A stretch of DNA of 53,327 nt from Comamonadaceae bacterium (GTDB taxonomy: Bacteria > Pseudomonadota > Gammaproteobacteria > Burkholderiales > Burkholderiaceae_C): contig BJGT01000011.1 in NCBI GenBank assembly GCA_014190675.1, positions 1 through 53,327 of the forward strand, given 5' to 3'. Positions within the stretch are counted from its first letter, which is position 1; each line of letters starts with the position of its first letter. The notes below the pieces were generated by a model, which made no database searches, was not told the origin of the DNA, and was given only the letters and a program-made list of their open reading frames with translations. This document shows positions 15,119 to 23,968 of the stretch, one piece after another. A program made the translations under genes and the position numbers.

Positions 15119-15582
15119 GGTTGCACCGCCTCGTGCTCATGGCCGGCGTGATCCGTCACATCCAACGTGCTGAACTGCGCGGGCAAGTTGATTTCAATCA
15201 GTTCGAGGTCGTCCGATCGCGCGATCACGTTGTGGGGCACCCCTGCAGGCTGGGACAAGCACCCGCCTGCGCGCACGGTGACGATATCGGCAATGCCCTG
15301 GAAACTAAAGCTGATCGAACCCCTGAGTACGTAGACAAAATGCCCGGTCATGTCGTGCCAGTGCCAGCCTGTCTCTTGAGCAAAAGGCTTGAGGGCGCGG
15401 ATATGCTTGGCGCCGATGCGTCCGTTTGTTGCACTTTCGAGCCCCAGGTCGCGGTATTCGGCATCGGCGCGCGGCCCGTCTCTTGTGAAATCTGCCTCGC
15501 TAAATGGCAAAAACTTGAATTGAGAATGGGCGCTGGAGAGCTCCAGCGGCCCTTCATAGCGCGGGGGCGGGGCTTGGAGCAT
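15115..15582 (-). CDS. Cupin-domain protein
   Basis: A 155-residue protein with a single cupin fold. Motif 1 is seen in WHWHDMTGHFVYVLRGSISF (metal-binding His pair) and motif 2 in GGCLSQPAGVPHNVIARSDD with a third His. Such proteins are metal-dependent dioxygenases, isomerases or small-molecule sensors. Its start overlaps the end of the IclR gene by about 29 bases, so the two are probably co-transcribed. It may act on the imported compound. Confidence 0.8.
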   Translation of the reverse strand: MLQAPPPRYEGPLELSSAHSQFKFLPFSEADFTRDGPRADAEYRDLGLESATNGRIGAKHIRALKPFAQETGWHWHDMTGHFVYVLRGSISFSFQGIADIVTVRAGGCLSQPAGVPHNVIARSDDLELIEINLPAQFSTLDVTDHAGHEHEAVQP

Positions 15583-16444
15583 GGGCTTTTCCCGGTTGAG
15601 TCTGCACTGTGATGATCGGTGCTGCTGACCGCGTCGAGGTCATGCCGCGGTGATTGCGCAAGGGCCAGATGCCGCCCAGTTCGTCAGCAGCTTTGCTTAG
15701 GCGGGCGGCAAAAAAAGACCTGCGATCCTCGCCAAAACGTAGCAGCGGTCCGGCCAGGCTGAGCGTGCCAACGGTGACGCCCGCGCCCGAGCCGGGGGTA
15801 TCGGTCACCGCGACGGCGACCGCCGCAGTACCGGGTTCGCCTTCCTCAAGCGCCACCCCGAAACCAGCAATACGTGTGGCTTTTAACATCTGCTTGAATT
15901 GAGCCAGAGTGCTCGCAGCATTTGGCCCGAAGTGCGGTGGCGTGTGTAGTTCGGTGACCGCCACGATGCGAAACGCTTGCGCCTCGGGCAGCGTTGCAAG
16001 CCAAGCTTTACCCGTCGCAGTAGCGTGCAGCACAACATCGTGGCCGGTATCGTGGTCCAAGTTGGGGTCGTATCGCAGCCCCGAACGCGCGCCCTGCGCC
16101 TTCGCGACCCAGACCAGTCGCTCGCCTTCCACCACAGCCAAGCGCGCCAACTCGCCTGTCTCTTTAGCCAACTGATCTAGGATCGGCTGCGCAAGATCAT
16201 CCAGGCCAGTTCGCACGTAGTAGCGCAGTCCGAGCATGGTCAGCTTGAGAGTCAGGCCATATCGGCCGCTTTGACTGTGTTGCACCGCATAGCCAGATTC
16301 AATCAGCAAGGCAAGCAGCCTGTGCCCGATGCTCTTGGGCAGGGCAAGTTCTTCACAGAGCTCCGTGAGGCCAGCGCCATCAGGGTGTCCCGTCAGGTAC
16401 TCCAGGACAAGTAAAGCCCGCTTTAACCCCGATTGATTCATCAA
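15554..16444 (-). CDS. IclR-family transcriptional regulator
   Basis: A 296-residue regulator with an N-terminal winged helix-turn-helix (LKRALLVLEYLTGHPDGAGL ... LCEELALPKSIGHRLLALL) and a C-terminal ligand-binding GAF-like domain (LDDLAQPILDQLAKETGELA ... HATATGKAWLA ... GFGVALEEGEPG). IclR proteins bind catabolic intermediates and control adjacent operons. It heads the minus-strand set of cupin, importer and aldolase. The C-terminal tail after about residue 265 is not typical of the family. ATG 16444 or 16441 may start it. Confidence 0.88.
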   Translation of the reverse strand: MMNQSGLKRALLVLEYLTGHPDGAGLTELCEELALPKSIGHRLLALLIESGYAVQHSQSGRYGLTLKLTMLGLRYYVRTGLDDLAQPILDQLAKETGELARLAVVEGERLVWVAKAQGARSGLRYDPNLDHDTGHDVVLHATATGKAWLATLPEAQAFRIVAVTELHTPPHFGPNAASTLAQFKQMLKATRIAGFGVALEEGEPGTAAVAVAVTDTPGSGAGVTVGTLSLAGPLLRFGEDRRSFFAARLSKAADELGGIWPLRNHRGMTSTRSAAPIITVQTQPGKAHAPSPAPAL

Positions 16445-16502
16445 AACTTATTTATTAGTAGAACTCTGTTCGAATATTAACATTTTGGGACTTCATGTCA
16501 AC

Positions 16503-16541
16503 AAGGAGCCGACCTAAGGAGCCGGCCTAGGGAGCCCGAAG
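16503..16541. repeat. Three tandem 13-base repeats
   Basis: The units AAGGAGCCGACCT (16503-16515), AAGGAGCCGGCCT (16516-16528) and AGGGAGCCCGAAG (16529-16541) follow each other without spacer, the first two differing at one base. They lie upstream of the IclR gene and downstream of the copper operon. The remaining bases 16445-16711 show nothing else convincing. Confidence 0.45.
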
Positions 16542-16711
16542 TACGGTTAGCAACCCCACTCCCCTCTGTAAATCAGGATGTTCCGCACGGACTGATCGAG
16601 GGTTTTATCTCCGGCATTGGCAGGCCGGGGCATGCCTACTTACAAATCGCGGTTGATGGCCGCGGTCATCAGCCTACCGGTACAGCAAAGGCAGCCACCA
16701 TGACATGCATG

Positions 16712-17047
16712 CTACTTTGCCGGTTGCAAAACTGTCACGACAAATGCCCCTTCCAGTTTTTCGGCCACAAATTTGACTTTGTCGCCTGCTATTAATTTTT
16801 CAAATAACGCAGGATCTCGAATTTGAAAAACCATCGTCATTCCAGGCATGTCCAGATGTTTGATCTCGCCGTGTTTAATGGTGATCTTCTTATTTTCCCG
16901 ATCAACTTTTCTGATTTCGCCATCGGCCAGATGCTCGATCGAAAAACCAGGCACAGATGTCGGGGATTTTTCTTGCGCATGGCCGGTGACGGCCCATTGC
17001 GCTGAGACTGCCAACAACACCAAGAAAAAATGTTTAAAGAGCTTCAT
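16712..17047 (-). CDS. CusF-like periplasmic copper-binding protein
   Basis: A 111-residue secreted protein with a signal peptide (KLFKHFFLVLLAVSAQWAVTGHAQ) and a CusF-type OB-fold (GEIRKVDRENKKITIKHGEI, then HLDMPGMTMVFQI). The His and two Met ligands of CusF lie in the KHGEIKHLDMPGMTM region. CusF carries Cu(I)/Ag(I) in the periplasm. It is the last gene of the copper operon, 27 bases after the cupredoxin gene. Confidence 0.88.
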   Translation of the reverse strand: MKLFKHFFLVLLAVSAQWAVTGHAQEKSPTSVPGFSIEHLADGEIRKVDRENKKITIKHGEIKHLDMPGMTMVFQIRDPALFEKLIAGDKVKFVAEKLEGAFVVTVLQPAK

Positions 17048-17074
17048 AACATGTTCCTCAAATGATTTGAAAAA

Positions 17075-17590
17075 TTAATGCTTGTGGCTAGAGTCTTTGC
17101 TAGAGCTATCGCCCCCGGACTTGCCACCCACCATGACCACGCCTTTCATGCCCGCATCAAAGTGACCCAGCTGCAGGCAGGCAAAATTAACTTTGCCGGT
17201 TTTTGTAAATTGCCAGATGATCTCACCCGTCTTGCCGGGCTGCACCGTCACCTGGTTCTCATCGGCGTGCTCCATCTCGGGGTTCTTTTTCATCAATTCA
17301 TAGTGTTCCTTCAGTTCTTTTTCTGTACCCAGCACCATTTCGTGCTTCACCTTGCCAGAGTTTTTGATGACGAATTTAATGGTCTCGCCTGTCTTGACCA
17401 TGATGCTGTCCGGTTTGAAGCGCATGGTGTCGAGCATGTCCACACTGACGGTGCGCTTGGCATTGGCAGCCTTGCCCGGTTTGCCTATGGCCTCTGAGTC
17501 CGAGTGACTGCCCGCGTGATTGCCCGCTGCAAAAACGGATGATGCGAGCAGAGCGGCCGATGCGGCTGTCGTGATGAATTTGAATTTCAT
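17075..17590 (-). CDS. Cupredoxin-family periplasmic copper protein
   Basis: A 171-residue secreted protein with a signal peptide ending near FAAGNHAG. The cupredoxin fold is indicated by VSVDMLDTMRFKPDSI and a full set of type 1 copper ligands: His in GKVKHEMVL, then Cys, His and Met in FACLQLGHFDAGMKG. The N-terminal and C-terminal tails are rich in His/Ser (SHSDSEA, SSSKDSSHKH). It probably delivers or buffers copper for the multicopper oxidase encoded upstream. Confidence 0.85.
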   Translation of the reverse strand: MKFKFITTAASAALLASSVFAAGNHAGSHSDSEAIGKPGKAANAKRTVSVDMLDTMRFKPDSIMVKTGETIKFVIKNSGKVKHEMVLGTEKELKEHYELMKKNPEMEHADENQVTVQPGKTGEIIWQFTKTGKVNFACLQLGHFDAGMKGVVMVGGKSGGDSSSKDSSHKH

Positions 17591-17620
17591 GGAGTTTCCT
17601 TTGCTAGAGGTTAGCGGCGA

Positions 17621-19033
17621 TCAATGGCCGGAATGGCCGGAGGGTTTGCGTATTTGCACCTCTACATCGAGTTTGGGCGCGGTTGCAAGCGGCATTGACT
17701 GTCCGCTCTCGGCTTTGAAACGAGCAGGCTCAGGCATGGCACCTGTCCACTCGAAGGCCACACTGCCAGGTGGATGCTTGTACCAATCAGGGTTGTTGTA
17801 ATTGCCCGGTGGTTGGTCCTTGCGCACCTTCAGCACCGAGAACATGCCGCCCATCTCAACCCCGCCAAAGGGGCCTTGGCCAGTCATCATGGGCACCGTG
17901 TTGTCAGGCAGCGGCATCTCCATTTCTGCCATGTCGGCCATGCCGCGTTCTCCCATCACCATGTAGTCAGGTATGAGCTTGGTGATTTTTTTGACCACAT
18001 CGCGGTGGTCTACCCCAATCATGGTCGGCACATCATGGCCCATGGCGTTCATGGTGTGGTGGCTCTTGTGGCAATGAAATGCCCAATCGCCTTCTTCGTT
18101 GGCCACAAACTCGATTTGCCGCATTTGCCCGACTGCTATGTCGGTCGTGACTTCAGGCCAGCGCCCGCCTTCAGGGGTGGGGCCGCCATCGGTTCCAGTG
18201 ACCTCAAACTCATGCCCGTGCAAATGGATCGGGTGGTTGGTCATGGTGAGGTTGCCCACCCGAATGCGAACCTTGTCGTTCAAGCGCACATTCAAACTGT
18301 CAATGCCTGGAAAAATTCGACTGTTCCATGACCATAAATTGAAGTCCAACATGGTCATGATCTTGGGCGTGTAGCTGCCCGGGTCTATGTCGTAGGCGTT
18401 GAGCAAGAAGCAAAAATCACGCTGCACTTCGTCAATGAGCGGGTGTTTTTCTTTAGGGTGCGTCACCCAAAACCCCATCATGCCCATGGCCATTTGCGTC
18501 ATCTCGTCGGCATGCGGGTGGTACATGAAGGTGCCAGGGCGGCGCGCCACAAACTCATAAACAAATGTTTTGCCAGGATTGATGCCGGGCTGGTTGAGCC
18601 CCGTGACGCCATCCATGCCATTGGGCAAACGTTGGCCATGCCAATGCACACTGGTGTGCTCTGGCAGTTTATTGGTCACAAACACACGAACCCGATCGCC
18701 TTCAATGACTTCAATGGTGGGCCCCGGGCTCTGTCCGTTGTAGCCCCAGAGATGGGCTTTCATGCCGGGCGCCATTTCACGCACCACGGCTTCAGCCACC
18801 AAATGAAATTCTTTGACGCCTTCGTTCATGCGCCATGGCAGCGTCCAGCCATTCAGGGTTACCACAGGGTTGTAAGGGCGGCCAGTTTGAGGAAGCAGTG
18901 GCGGCATGGTGTCGGGCAGGTTCTGAAAAACCGGCTCGGGTAATGCGGCCATGGCAACACGGCTCACCGCGGCTGCGGCTATGGCTCCGCCGGCGATGCC
19001 TGCAGCCTTAAAAAATTGTCTTCTTAAATTCAT
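17621..19033 (-). CDS. Tat-exported multicopper oxidase (copper detoxification)
   Basis: A 470-residue multicopper oxidase. A twin-arginine signal (NLRRQFFKAAGIAGG) indicates folded export. All four copper-binding motifs are visible: SVHWHGQRLPNGMDG, TFMYHPHADEMTQM, HPIHLHGHEFEV and WAFHCHKSHHTMNAMG. The enzyme is expected to oxidise Cu(I) to Cu(II) in the periplasm using O2, as CueO/CopA do. Met-rich segments (MADMAEMEMPLPD, MTGQGPFGGVEMGGM) may bind extra copper. The gene sits between the TolC-like lipoprotein and the cupredoxin. Confidence 0.92.
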   Translation of the reverse strand: MNLRRQFFKAAGIAGGAIAAAAVSRVAMAALPEPVFQNLPDTMPPLLPQTGRPYNPVVTLNGWTLPWRMNEGVKEFHLVAEAVVREMAPGMKAHLWGYNGQSPGPTIEVIEGDRVRVFVTNKLPEHTSVHWHGQRLPNGMDGVTGLNQPGINPGKTFVYEFVARRPGTFMYHPHADEMTQMAMGMMGFWVTHPKEKHPLIDEVQRDFCFLLNAYDIDPGSYTPKIMTMLDFNLWSWNSRIFPGIDSLNVRLNDKVRIRVGNLTMTNHPIHLHGHEFEVTGTDGGPTPEGGRWPEVTTDIAVGQMRQIEFVANEEGDWAFHCHKSHHTMNAMGHDVPTMIGVDHRDVVKKITKLIPDYMVMGERGMADMAEMEMPLPDNTVPMMTGQGPFGGVEMGGMFSVLKVRKDQPPGNYNNPDWYKHPPGSVAFEWTGAMPEPARFKAESGQSMPLATAPKLDVEVQIRKPSGHSGH

Positions 19034-19105
19034 GATGAAACTTTCAATGATGGTGTGGGCATGTCGTCATGGGATGCGCGAGTTTGTGCTATCCATTGAA
19101 GGCGT

Positions 19106-20521
19106 TCAGTGCTTCGCATCGCCGCCTCCACTGGCTGCCATTGAGCCGATTTCGGTAGCGGTAGGCTTGCCCATGATCGAGGCTTGCAGCGCAGCATCAG
19201 CCAACCAAAACTGCTGTTGGGCGGCAATGGCTGCGCGCACCGTGTTGACCTGGTCCCGCGTATCTGCAAGCAACTCAAAGACGCCTATGAGCATGCCGTT
19301 GTAGCGCAGCAGGTTTTCTTCAGAGATGGTTTGACGAAGCGGAACCACCTCGTCCCTGTAGTGCCTAGACACATCGAACGCGGTTCGATAAGCAGAGTAG
19401 CTCTCGCGCAGATTGGAGCTGGCTGTTCGCAGGGTGTGCTCCAGCCGAAATCCTGCGGCCAAAGTTTGCGCATTGAAGCCATCGCGTTGGTTTGCACCCC
19501 AGTCAAAAATCGGCAGGCGCACAGAGACTTCGTACCCGCGCCGTGTTTTGGCGGTGCCTTCTGCATTGTCAAAAACCGAGTCAAGCCGAATACTGGACTC
19601 GATATCCGTCAAGCTACTTATCGCCTTCATGCCCTGGGCTTTCGCCTGGGCTTCAAACTCGGCTTGGGCCATGCGAATGTCCAGTCGCCCAGCTGTGGCC
19701 TGTTGGCTAACTTCGCTTGCCACACGTGGTGCTGCAGGCATGTCAGGCAAGCGGCCAGGCAGCACCAAAGCGTCTGCCTGTGTTTCAGACAACCCCAGCA
19801 AGCGAACCAACTCCTCGCGGGTGGCGGTGGCAGCGTGCTGTGCAGTGGCCCATTGGGTGGCAGCGTCTGCGTAAAAAGCCTGTTGACGCGCACGCTGCAA
19901 TTTGCTGAAGTTGCCTACCGCTTGCATCCGCCTAGCCAACTCACTGCTCGCCAGCGCTGCCTCATTGACTTGCGCTGCATAGGTCAGGCTTTGCTGCGCC
20001 GCCACAGCCTTCACCCAGGCCTGGCGCACCTGGGTGATTTGGTCAATCACTTGGGTCGTCAACCTCAGCTGCTGCTGGTGCATCAAGCTTTGCGCCACTT
20101 GGGTGCGTTGGGGTAGCGTCAGAAGGTCAAGCAAACCGAAGGACAGCAAGCGGCCTATTTCCAATTCATCAACCAACTGCGTCCGTTCTAGGGTCAGCAT
20201 GGGGTTGCTCATGCGCCCGGTTTGGGCGGCGCGTGAAGCGTCTGCCCAGCTTTGTGCAAGCATGGCTTGCAAGGCCGGACTGTTGAGCAATGCCAGGCGC
20301 ACAGCCTCGCCCTGCACCAGGGGTTTACTCAAAATGCCCTGCGCTAGCCGCGCCCGGTTGGCGCTTTGGTCGGGTGTTTGGGACAACATCAGCTGGCCCT
20401 GTGTGAAGTCCCCAGCCTGCTGGTTGGTGGTCGCCAGGGATTGCTCAAAATCGACGCTGGCGCAGCCCGCAACAGCCAGCAGGACGGCCATGGCGAGCAG
20501 CGTTTTTTTGCCCCGGCTCAT
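19106..20521 (-). CDS. TolC-family outer-membrane lipoprotein of the copper operon
   Basis: A 471-residue outer-membrane efflux-type protein. The start ATG 20521 is chosen because it begins a lipoprotein signal (KKTLLAMAVLLAVAGCASVD, lipobox AGC) and overlaps the preceding gene by ATGA; the longer frame upstream is not coding. The two TolC-like repeats of long helices are visible (RMSNPMLTLERTQ ... QVRQAWVKAVAAQ; AQAEFEAQAKAQGMKA ... LRESYSAYRTAFD). No CusA/CusB partner is in the window, so it either partners with a distant pump or acts differently. Confidence 0.85.
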   Translation of the reverse strand: MSRGKKTLLAMAVLLAVAGCASVDFEQSLATTNQQAGDFTQGQLMLSQTPDQSANRARLAQGILSKPLVQGEAVRLALLNSPALQAMLAQSWADASRAAQTGRMSNPMLTLERTQLVDELEIGRLLSFGLLDLLTLPQRTQVAQSLMHQQQLRLTTQVIDQITQVRQAWVKAVAAQQSLTYAAQVNEAALASSELARRMQAVGNFSKLQRARQQAFYADAATQWATAQHAATATREELVRLLGLSETQADALVLPGRLPDMPAAPRVASEVSQQATAGRLDIRMAQAEFEAQAKAQGMKAISSLTDIESSIRLDSVFDNAEGTAKTRRGYEVSVRLPIFDWGANQRDGFNAQTLAAGFRLEHTLRTASSNLRESYSAYRTAFDVSRHYRDEVVPLRQTISEENLLRYNGMLIGVFELLADTRDQVNTVRAAIAAQQQFWLADAALQASIMGKPTATEIGSMAASGGGDAKH

Positions 20522-20841
20522 GGTTTTACTCCAGGGCTTTTCGGTGTATCGGGCGTTGCGCCTGGCGCAGCGCTCGCCTCCTTGGCGTAGACCCGCCACC
20601 CGCCTATTTTTTCGACCAGCGCATTGCTCTCGCGCCAGGGCACCAGTGTTTGGTCGTTGAAGCCCTGGTAATCGCTCAAGACCGATTGGTAGTTCAGTCT
20701 TGGTGCTGCGCCACCGCTGTGGGTCTGGGCCTGTGTGGCCGAAACCGCCAGCAGCAGCGTGGCGCAGACCGCTGCGGGTCTTGCCCAAAGGCCATGGCAA
20801 GCCGGGCTCGGTGAATTCAATAGCGTCAATGGTGTCATCAA
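20518..20841 (-). CDS. Small secreted protein of the copper operon, function unknown
   Basis: A 107-residue protein with an N-terminal hydrophobic signal (about residues 20-40, ending TQAQTH) and a conserved-looking core (NYQSVLSDYQGFNDQ, then VPWRESNALVEKIGGWRVYA). I recall this type of protein only as a recurrent neighbour of copper operons in Burkholderiales; no function is known to me. It overlaps the TolC-like gene start by 4 bases, so translation is coupled. Confidence 0.65.
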   Translation of the reverse strand: MMTPLTLLNSPSPACHGLWARPAAVCATLLLAVSATQAQTHSGGAAPRLNYQSVLSDYQGFNDQTLVPWRESNALVEKIGGWRVYAKEASAAPGATPDTPKSPGVKP

Positions 20842-20945
20842 TTCCTCGCAACAAACAAGATACCGGGTAAAGCGCTTGCCAAGGGCAAGCCAGCATGGGT
20901 ATCAAAATGAAAAAGCCGGGCGCTGGACGCGCACACGGACGAGCT

Positions 20946-21341
20946 TCAGGCGAGGAAGGCTCTTGGGGGAGGGTCTAAACCCTCTGGGATATGGTTTGCG
21001 AAGCGGCTTTGCCCGTAAGGCAGTGGCTGTGCTTCTGGCGTTACAACAGGTGCTGTAAGGGGCAGGTTTGCCACCAGCGCAGCGGTGCAACAGGCGGCAC
21101 AGACCGCGCATTTGCCATGCTCTGCGGCAGCGCTGAGCGCGCTGTCTTGGTCATCAGGGGACGGGATTGCGTGGGCTGTGCCAGTCTCAGCTTGGTGGAC
21201 CTGCTGCTCGTGGTGGTGCTCGTGCTCGGGCTGTTGGGCTGTCAGTGGTGAGCCGCAAAACACCATGGCGGCCGCTGCGGCCCCCTGAAGCGGGAGCGCC
21301 AGCATCAGCAGAAAACAAATTAATAACTTGAGAGACTGCAT
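20946..21341 (-). CDS. His/Cys-rich secreted protein, CopL/DUF2946-like
   Basis: A 131-residue protein with a signal peptide (LKLLICFLLMLALPLQG) followed by a histidine cluster (EHEHHHEQQVHQ) and a cysteine cluster (CAVCAACC). The composition and position at the head of a copper operon resemble CopL-type proteins or DUF2946 members, thought to bind copper and affect expression of the downstream genes. ATG 21341 overlaps the last base of the dacB stop codon (TGATG). The assignment rests on composition, not on a solid family match. Confidence 0.6.
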   Translation of the reverse strand: MQSLKLLICFLLMLALPLQGAAAAAMVFCGSPLTAQQPEHEHHHEQQVHQAETGTAHAIPSPDDQDSALSAAAEHGKCAVCAACCTAALVANLPLTAPVVTPEAQPLPYGQSRFANHIPEGLDPPPRAFLA

Positions 21342-22927
21342 CACGGCGCAGACTTTAGCACAGGCTTTTTCTTGGCCCCGGCTGCTTGGGGTTTGGTCGC
21401 TGAGCGCGCCGGGTCTTTGCTGGCTTGGTCTTGCAGGGTCCATTGCTGCAGGGCTTCGAAGACTGGGCGCGCTGCCTCGGCCGCTGTGTGGTTGGCAATC
21501 GCCACCATCACATAGCGTCGCCCGCTGTCGGCGTGCACATAGCCAGCCAGGGCACTGACATCGCGCAGGCTGCCGGTTTTGAGGTGGGCGCTACCCACCA
21601 TGGCACGGCGGTTTTTGAGGGTTCCGTCGACGCCGCTCAAAGGCAGCGAGGCGACGAAATCTGGCATCAGCGGGGAGCCGTAAGCGGCTTGCAGCAGGCG
21701 CGCCAGTGCCTGGGCCGTGATGCGGCTGCGGCGCGACAGGCCCGAGCCGTTGTCCACCAGCGGCAAATCTTTGGCCTCAAAGCGCTCCAGCCACCAGCGG
21801 CGCAACACGGCTCGGGAGGCGTCTGCAGAGGCCCGGCCTACCGGTGTGGCGGACGTGGCGGAGGTGGCGTTGACGGCGTTACTTGGGGCGGCCAGGCTGA
21901 GCGTCAAAAACAGCTGTTGTGCCATCACGTTGTTGCTGTATTTGTTGATGTCGCGGATGATTTCGGCCAATGGTGCGGAGTTGAGCTCAAAACTAGGCTC
22001 CAGCGGCGACTCGCCAGCCACCGGGGACCCATTGACAGTGGTTGCTGGCACCCGGCCCTCACGCACCGCGCCAAGCAGGCGTCCACCCATCTCGCGCCAA
22101 AGGCCCTCGACCGCCCGCAGCGCAAAACTTTTCGGGTCGGCATAGGCGACAGACCATACTTTTTCTGCGCAATTACCGGGATAGGCTCCGGCAAAGCGGA
22201 TCTTTGCCGGGTCTGAAAAATCCGCTTTTAGGCTGGCCCGGTAGTCGCCACACTCACCGGCAATCAGTGGCACGCGCGACTGCATCTCAACCCCGGCCAG
22301 TGGCGGCTCAAATTGCACCAGCGCCGTGTTGCTGCTGCGCTCGGGCGTGAAAGTCATGCTGACAGATTTAAAGTTCAGCAGCAGCGCGTCGGCTGTGGCG
22401 TTGTAGGGGCGTAGCGGCTCACCATCGAAATTGGCGGGGTCAGTTTCGCCCACATCAAAGGCGCTGCGGTCGAGCACGATATCGCCGGCAATTTGGCGCA
22501 CGCCCAGGGCCTGTACCCGGCGCAGCAGCAGCCACAGCCGCTCGACCACCAGCTTGGGGTCGCCCAAGCCGCGCAAATAAAGGTTGCCATGCAGGGTGCC
22601 CTCGCGCACCGCACCGTCCAGATAAACCGGGGTGCGCCAGCTGTAGGCCGGCCCAAGCAGATCGAGCGCGGCAAAGGTGGTCACCAGTTTCATCACCGAA
22701 GCCGGGTTCATCGGCACATCGGCGCGGTGGCTGAGCCGGGGTGGCCGCCTTGGGTCGACATCAAGCACCAGCAGCGTCAGCGCATCGGCTGGCAGGTTGG
22801 CGCGTTGCAGGGCAGCCTCGACTGCCTGTGGCAGGCCTTGCGCGGCCGCCAGACGGCACAGAAATAGGCTCAGGCTCAGGGCCAGCAGCAGCCGAAAATG
22901 GCAATGAACAGCAGACATACGGCACAT
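21341..22927 (-). CDS. dacB: D-alanyl-D-alanine carboxypeptidase/endopeptidase (PBP4)
   Basis: A PBP4-type protein of about 528 residues with a signal peptide (HFRLLLALSLSLFLCRLAAA). The catalytic motifs are SVMK in PASVMKLVTT (about residue 80), SNN in KYSNNVMAQQLF and KTG in HLKTGSLRDVSALAGYV near residue 460. It cleaves the terminal D-Ala or cross-links of peptidoglycan in the periplasm. ATG 22927 is used; ATG 22918 is equally possible. The EamA gene diverges 24 bases away. Its stop overlaps the start of the copper-operon protein. Confidence 0.92.
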   Translation of the reverse strand: MCRMSAVHCHFRLLLALSLSLFLCRLAAAQGLPQAVEAALQRANLPADALTLLVLDVDPRRPPRLSHRADVPMNPASVMKLVTTFAALDLLGPAYSWRTPVYLDGAVREGTLHGNLYLRGLGDPKLVVERLWLLLRRVQALGVRQIAGDIVLDRSAFDVGETDPANFDGEPLRPYNATADALLLNFKSVSMTFTPERSSNTALVQFEPPLAGVEMQSRVPLIAGECGDYRASLKADFSDPAKIRFAGAYPGNCAEKVWSVAYADPKSFALRAVEGLWREMGGRLLGAVREGRVPATTVNGSPVAGESPLEPSFELNSAPLAEIIRDINKYSNNVMAQQLFLTLSLAAPSNAVNATSATSATPVGRASADASRAVLRRWWLERFEAKDLPLVDNGSGLSRRSRITAQALARLLQAAYGSPLMPDFVASLPLSGVDGTLKNRRAMVGSAHLKTGSLRDVSALAGYVHADSGRRYVMVAIANHTAAEAARPVFEALQQWTLQDQASKDPARSATKPQAAGAKKKPVLKSAP

Positions 22928-22951
22928 TATCCGGCCACCGATAATCCAGCC

Positions 22952-23968
22952 ATGTCGAATGCCGTCAGAGCGCCCGCAGCGCGTTTTTCGCCCAAAGCCT
23001 TGGGCCTTGCAGCGGCGGTCGTCACGGTCATCATCTGGACCTCTTTCATTGTGATCGCACGCGCCACCGGCGACCCAGCACGGGGCGGCGGCCTGTCGCC
23101 GTTAGATATCGCCATGGCTCGGGTGCTGGGTGCGAGCCTGCTGTTGCTACCTTGGGGCTGGTGGCTGGTACGCAAAGACCGGCGCGCAGGCTCGGGCCAG
23201 TCCTGCCTGTTTGGGCTCTCGCCACTGCCCTGGCGGATCACGGTCCGCATCGGAATGTTTGGCGGCTTTCTCTATGCCCTGGTGGTCTACAGCGGCTTTG
23301 TGTTCGCCCCGGCTGCGCACGCCAGCGTGCTCATGCCAGGCAGCATGCCGCTGTGGACCACACTGCTGGCGGCCTTGCTGCTCAAAGAGCGCATTCTGGC
23401 TGGGCGCGCGCTCGGTCTGGCGCTGATTTTGAGCGGTGGCCTGCTGGTTGGTGGTACAAGTCTGTTGCAAGCTTTTGACGGGGGCCAGGTCTGGCAGGGT
23501 GATCTGTTGTTCATGTCGGCTGCCCTGTGTTGGTCGACTTACAGCGTGTTGGCGCGCAAATATGCGCTAGACCCAGTGCGTGCCACTATCGCAGTTACTG
23601 CCTTTGCCTTCTTTTTTTATCTTCCGCTGTACAGCCTGTTGCTGCTGACAGACGTTTTGCCAAATAATCTTCTGAGCGTGCCAGTGCCCGAGTTTTTGTT
23701 TCATGCCCTGTTTCAGGGCTGGGGCTCAGTGGTGATCTCGGGCATCGGGTTCACCCGCATGATCCAGCACTACGGACCGGTGCGATCAACCATGATCACC
23801 GCCCTGGTGCCTGGCCTTTCGGCCTTGGCGGCGGTTCTTTGGCTGAGGGAGCCCTTGCACTGGAACCTGCTCGCCGGCCTGATGCTTGTCACGCTGGGCA
23901 TTGTGTTTGGTGTGCGCCAGAGCCAAGCGGAGCTGCCAAACCATGGCGCCAAGCCTGGCGATCTATGA
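22952..23968 (+). CDS. EamA/DMT-family metabolite transporter
   Basis: A 338-residue inner-membrane protein with about ten hydrophobic segments in two EamA repeats (LGLAAAVVTVIIWTSFIVIA at the start; GDLLFMSAALCWSTYSVLAR near the middle). DMT transporters export amino acids or other metabolites; the substrate is not predictable. The gene is divergent from dacB, and its stop overlaps the tsaB start (ATGA), suggesting co-transcription with tsaB-rimI-udg. Confidence 0.87.
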   Translation: MSNAVRAPAARFSPKALGLAAAVVTVIIWTSFIVIARATGDPARGGGLSPLDIAMARVLGASLLLLPWGWWLVRKDRRAGSGQSCLFGLSPLPWRITVRIGMFGGFLYALVVYSGFVFAPAAHASVLMPGSMPLWTTLLAALLLKERILAGRALGLALILSGGLLVGGTSLLQAFDGGQVWQGDLLFMSAALCWSTYSVLARKYALDPVRATIAVTAFAFFFYLPLYSLLLLTDVLPNNLLSVPVPEFLFHALFQGWGSVVISGIGFTRMIQHYGPVRSTMITALVPGLSALAAVLWLREPLHWNLLAGLMLVTLGIVFGVRQSQAELPNHGAKPGDL

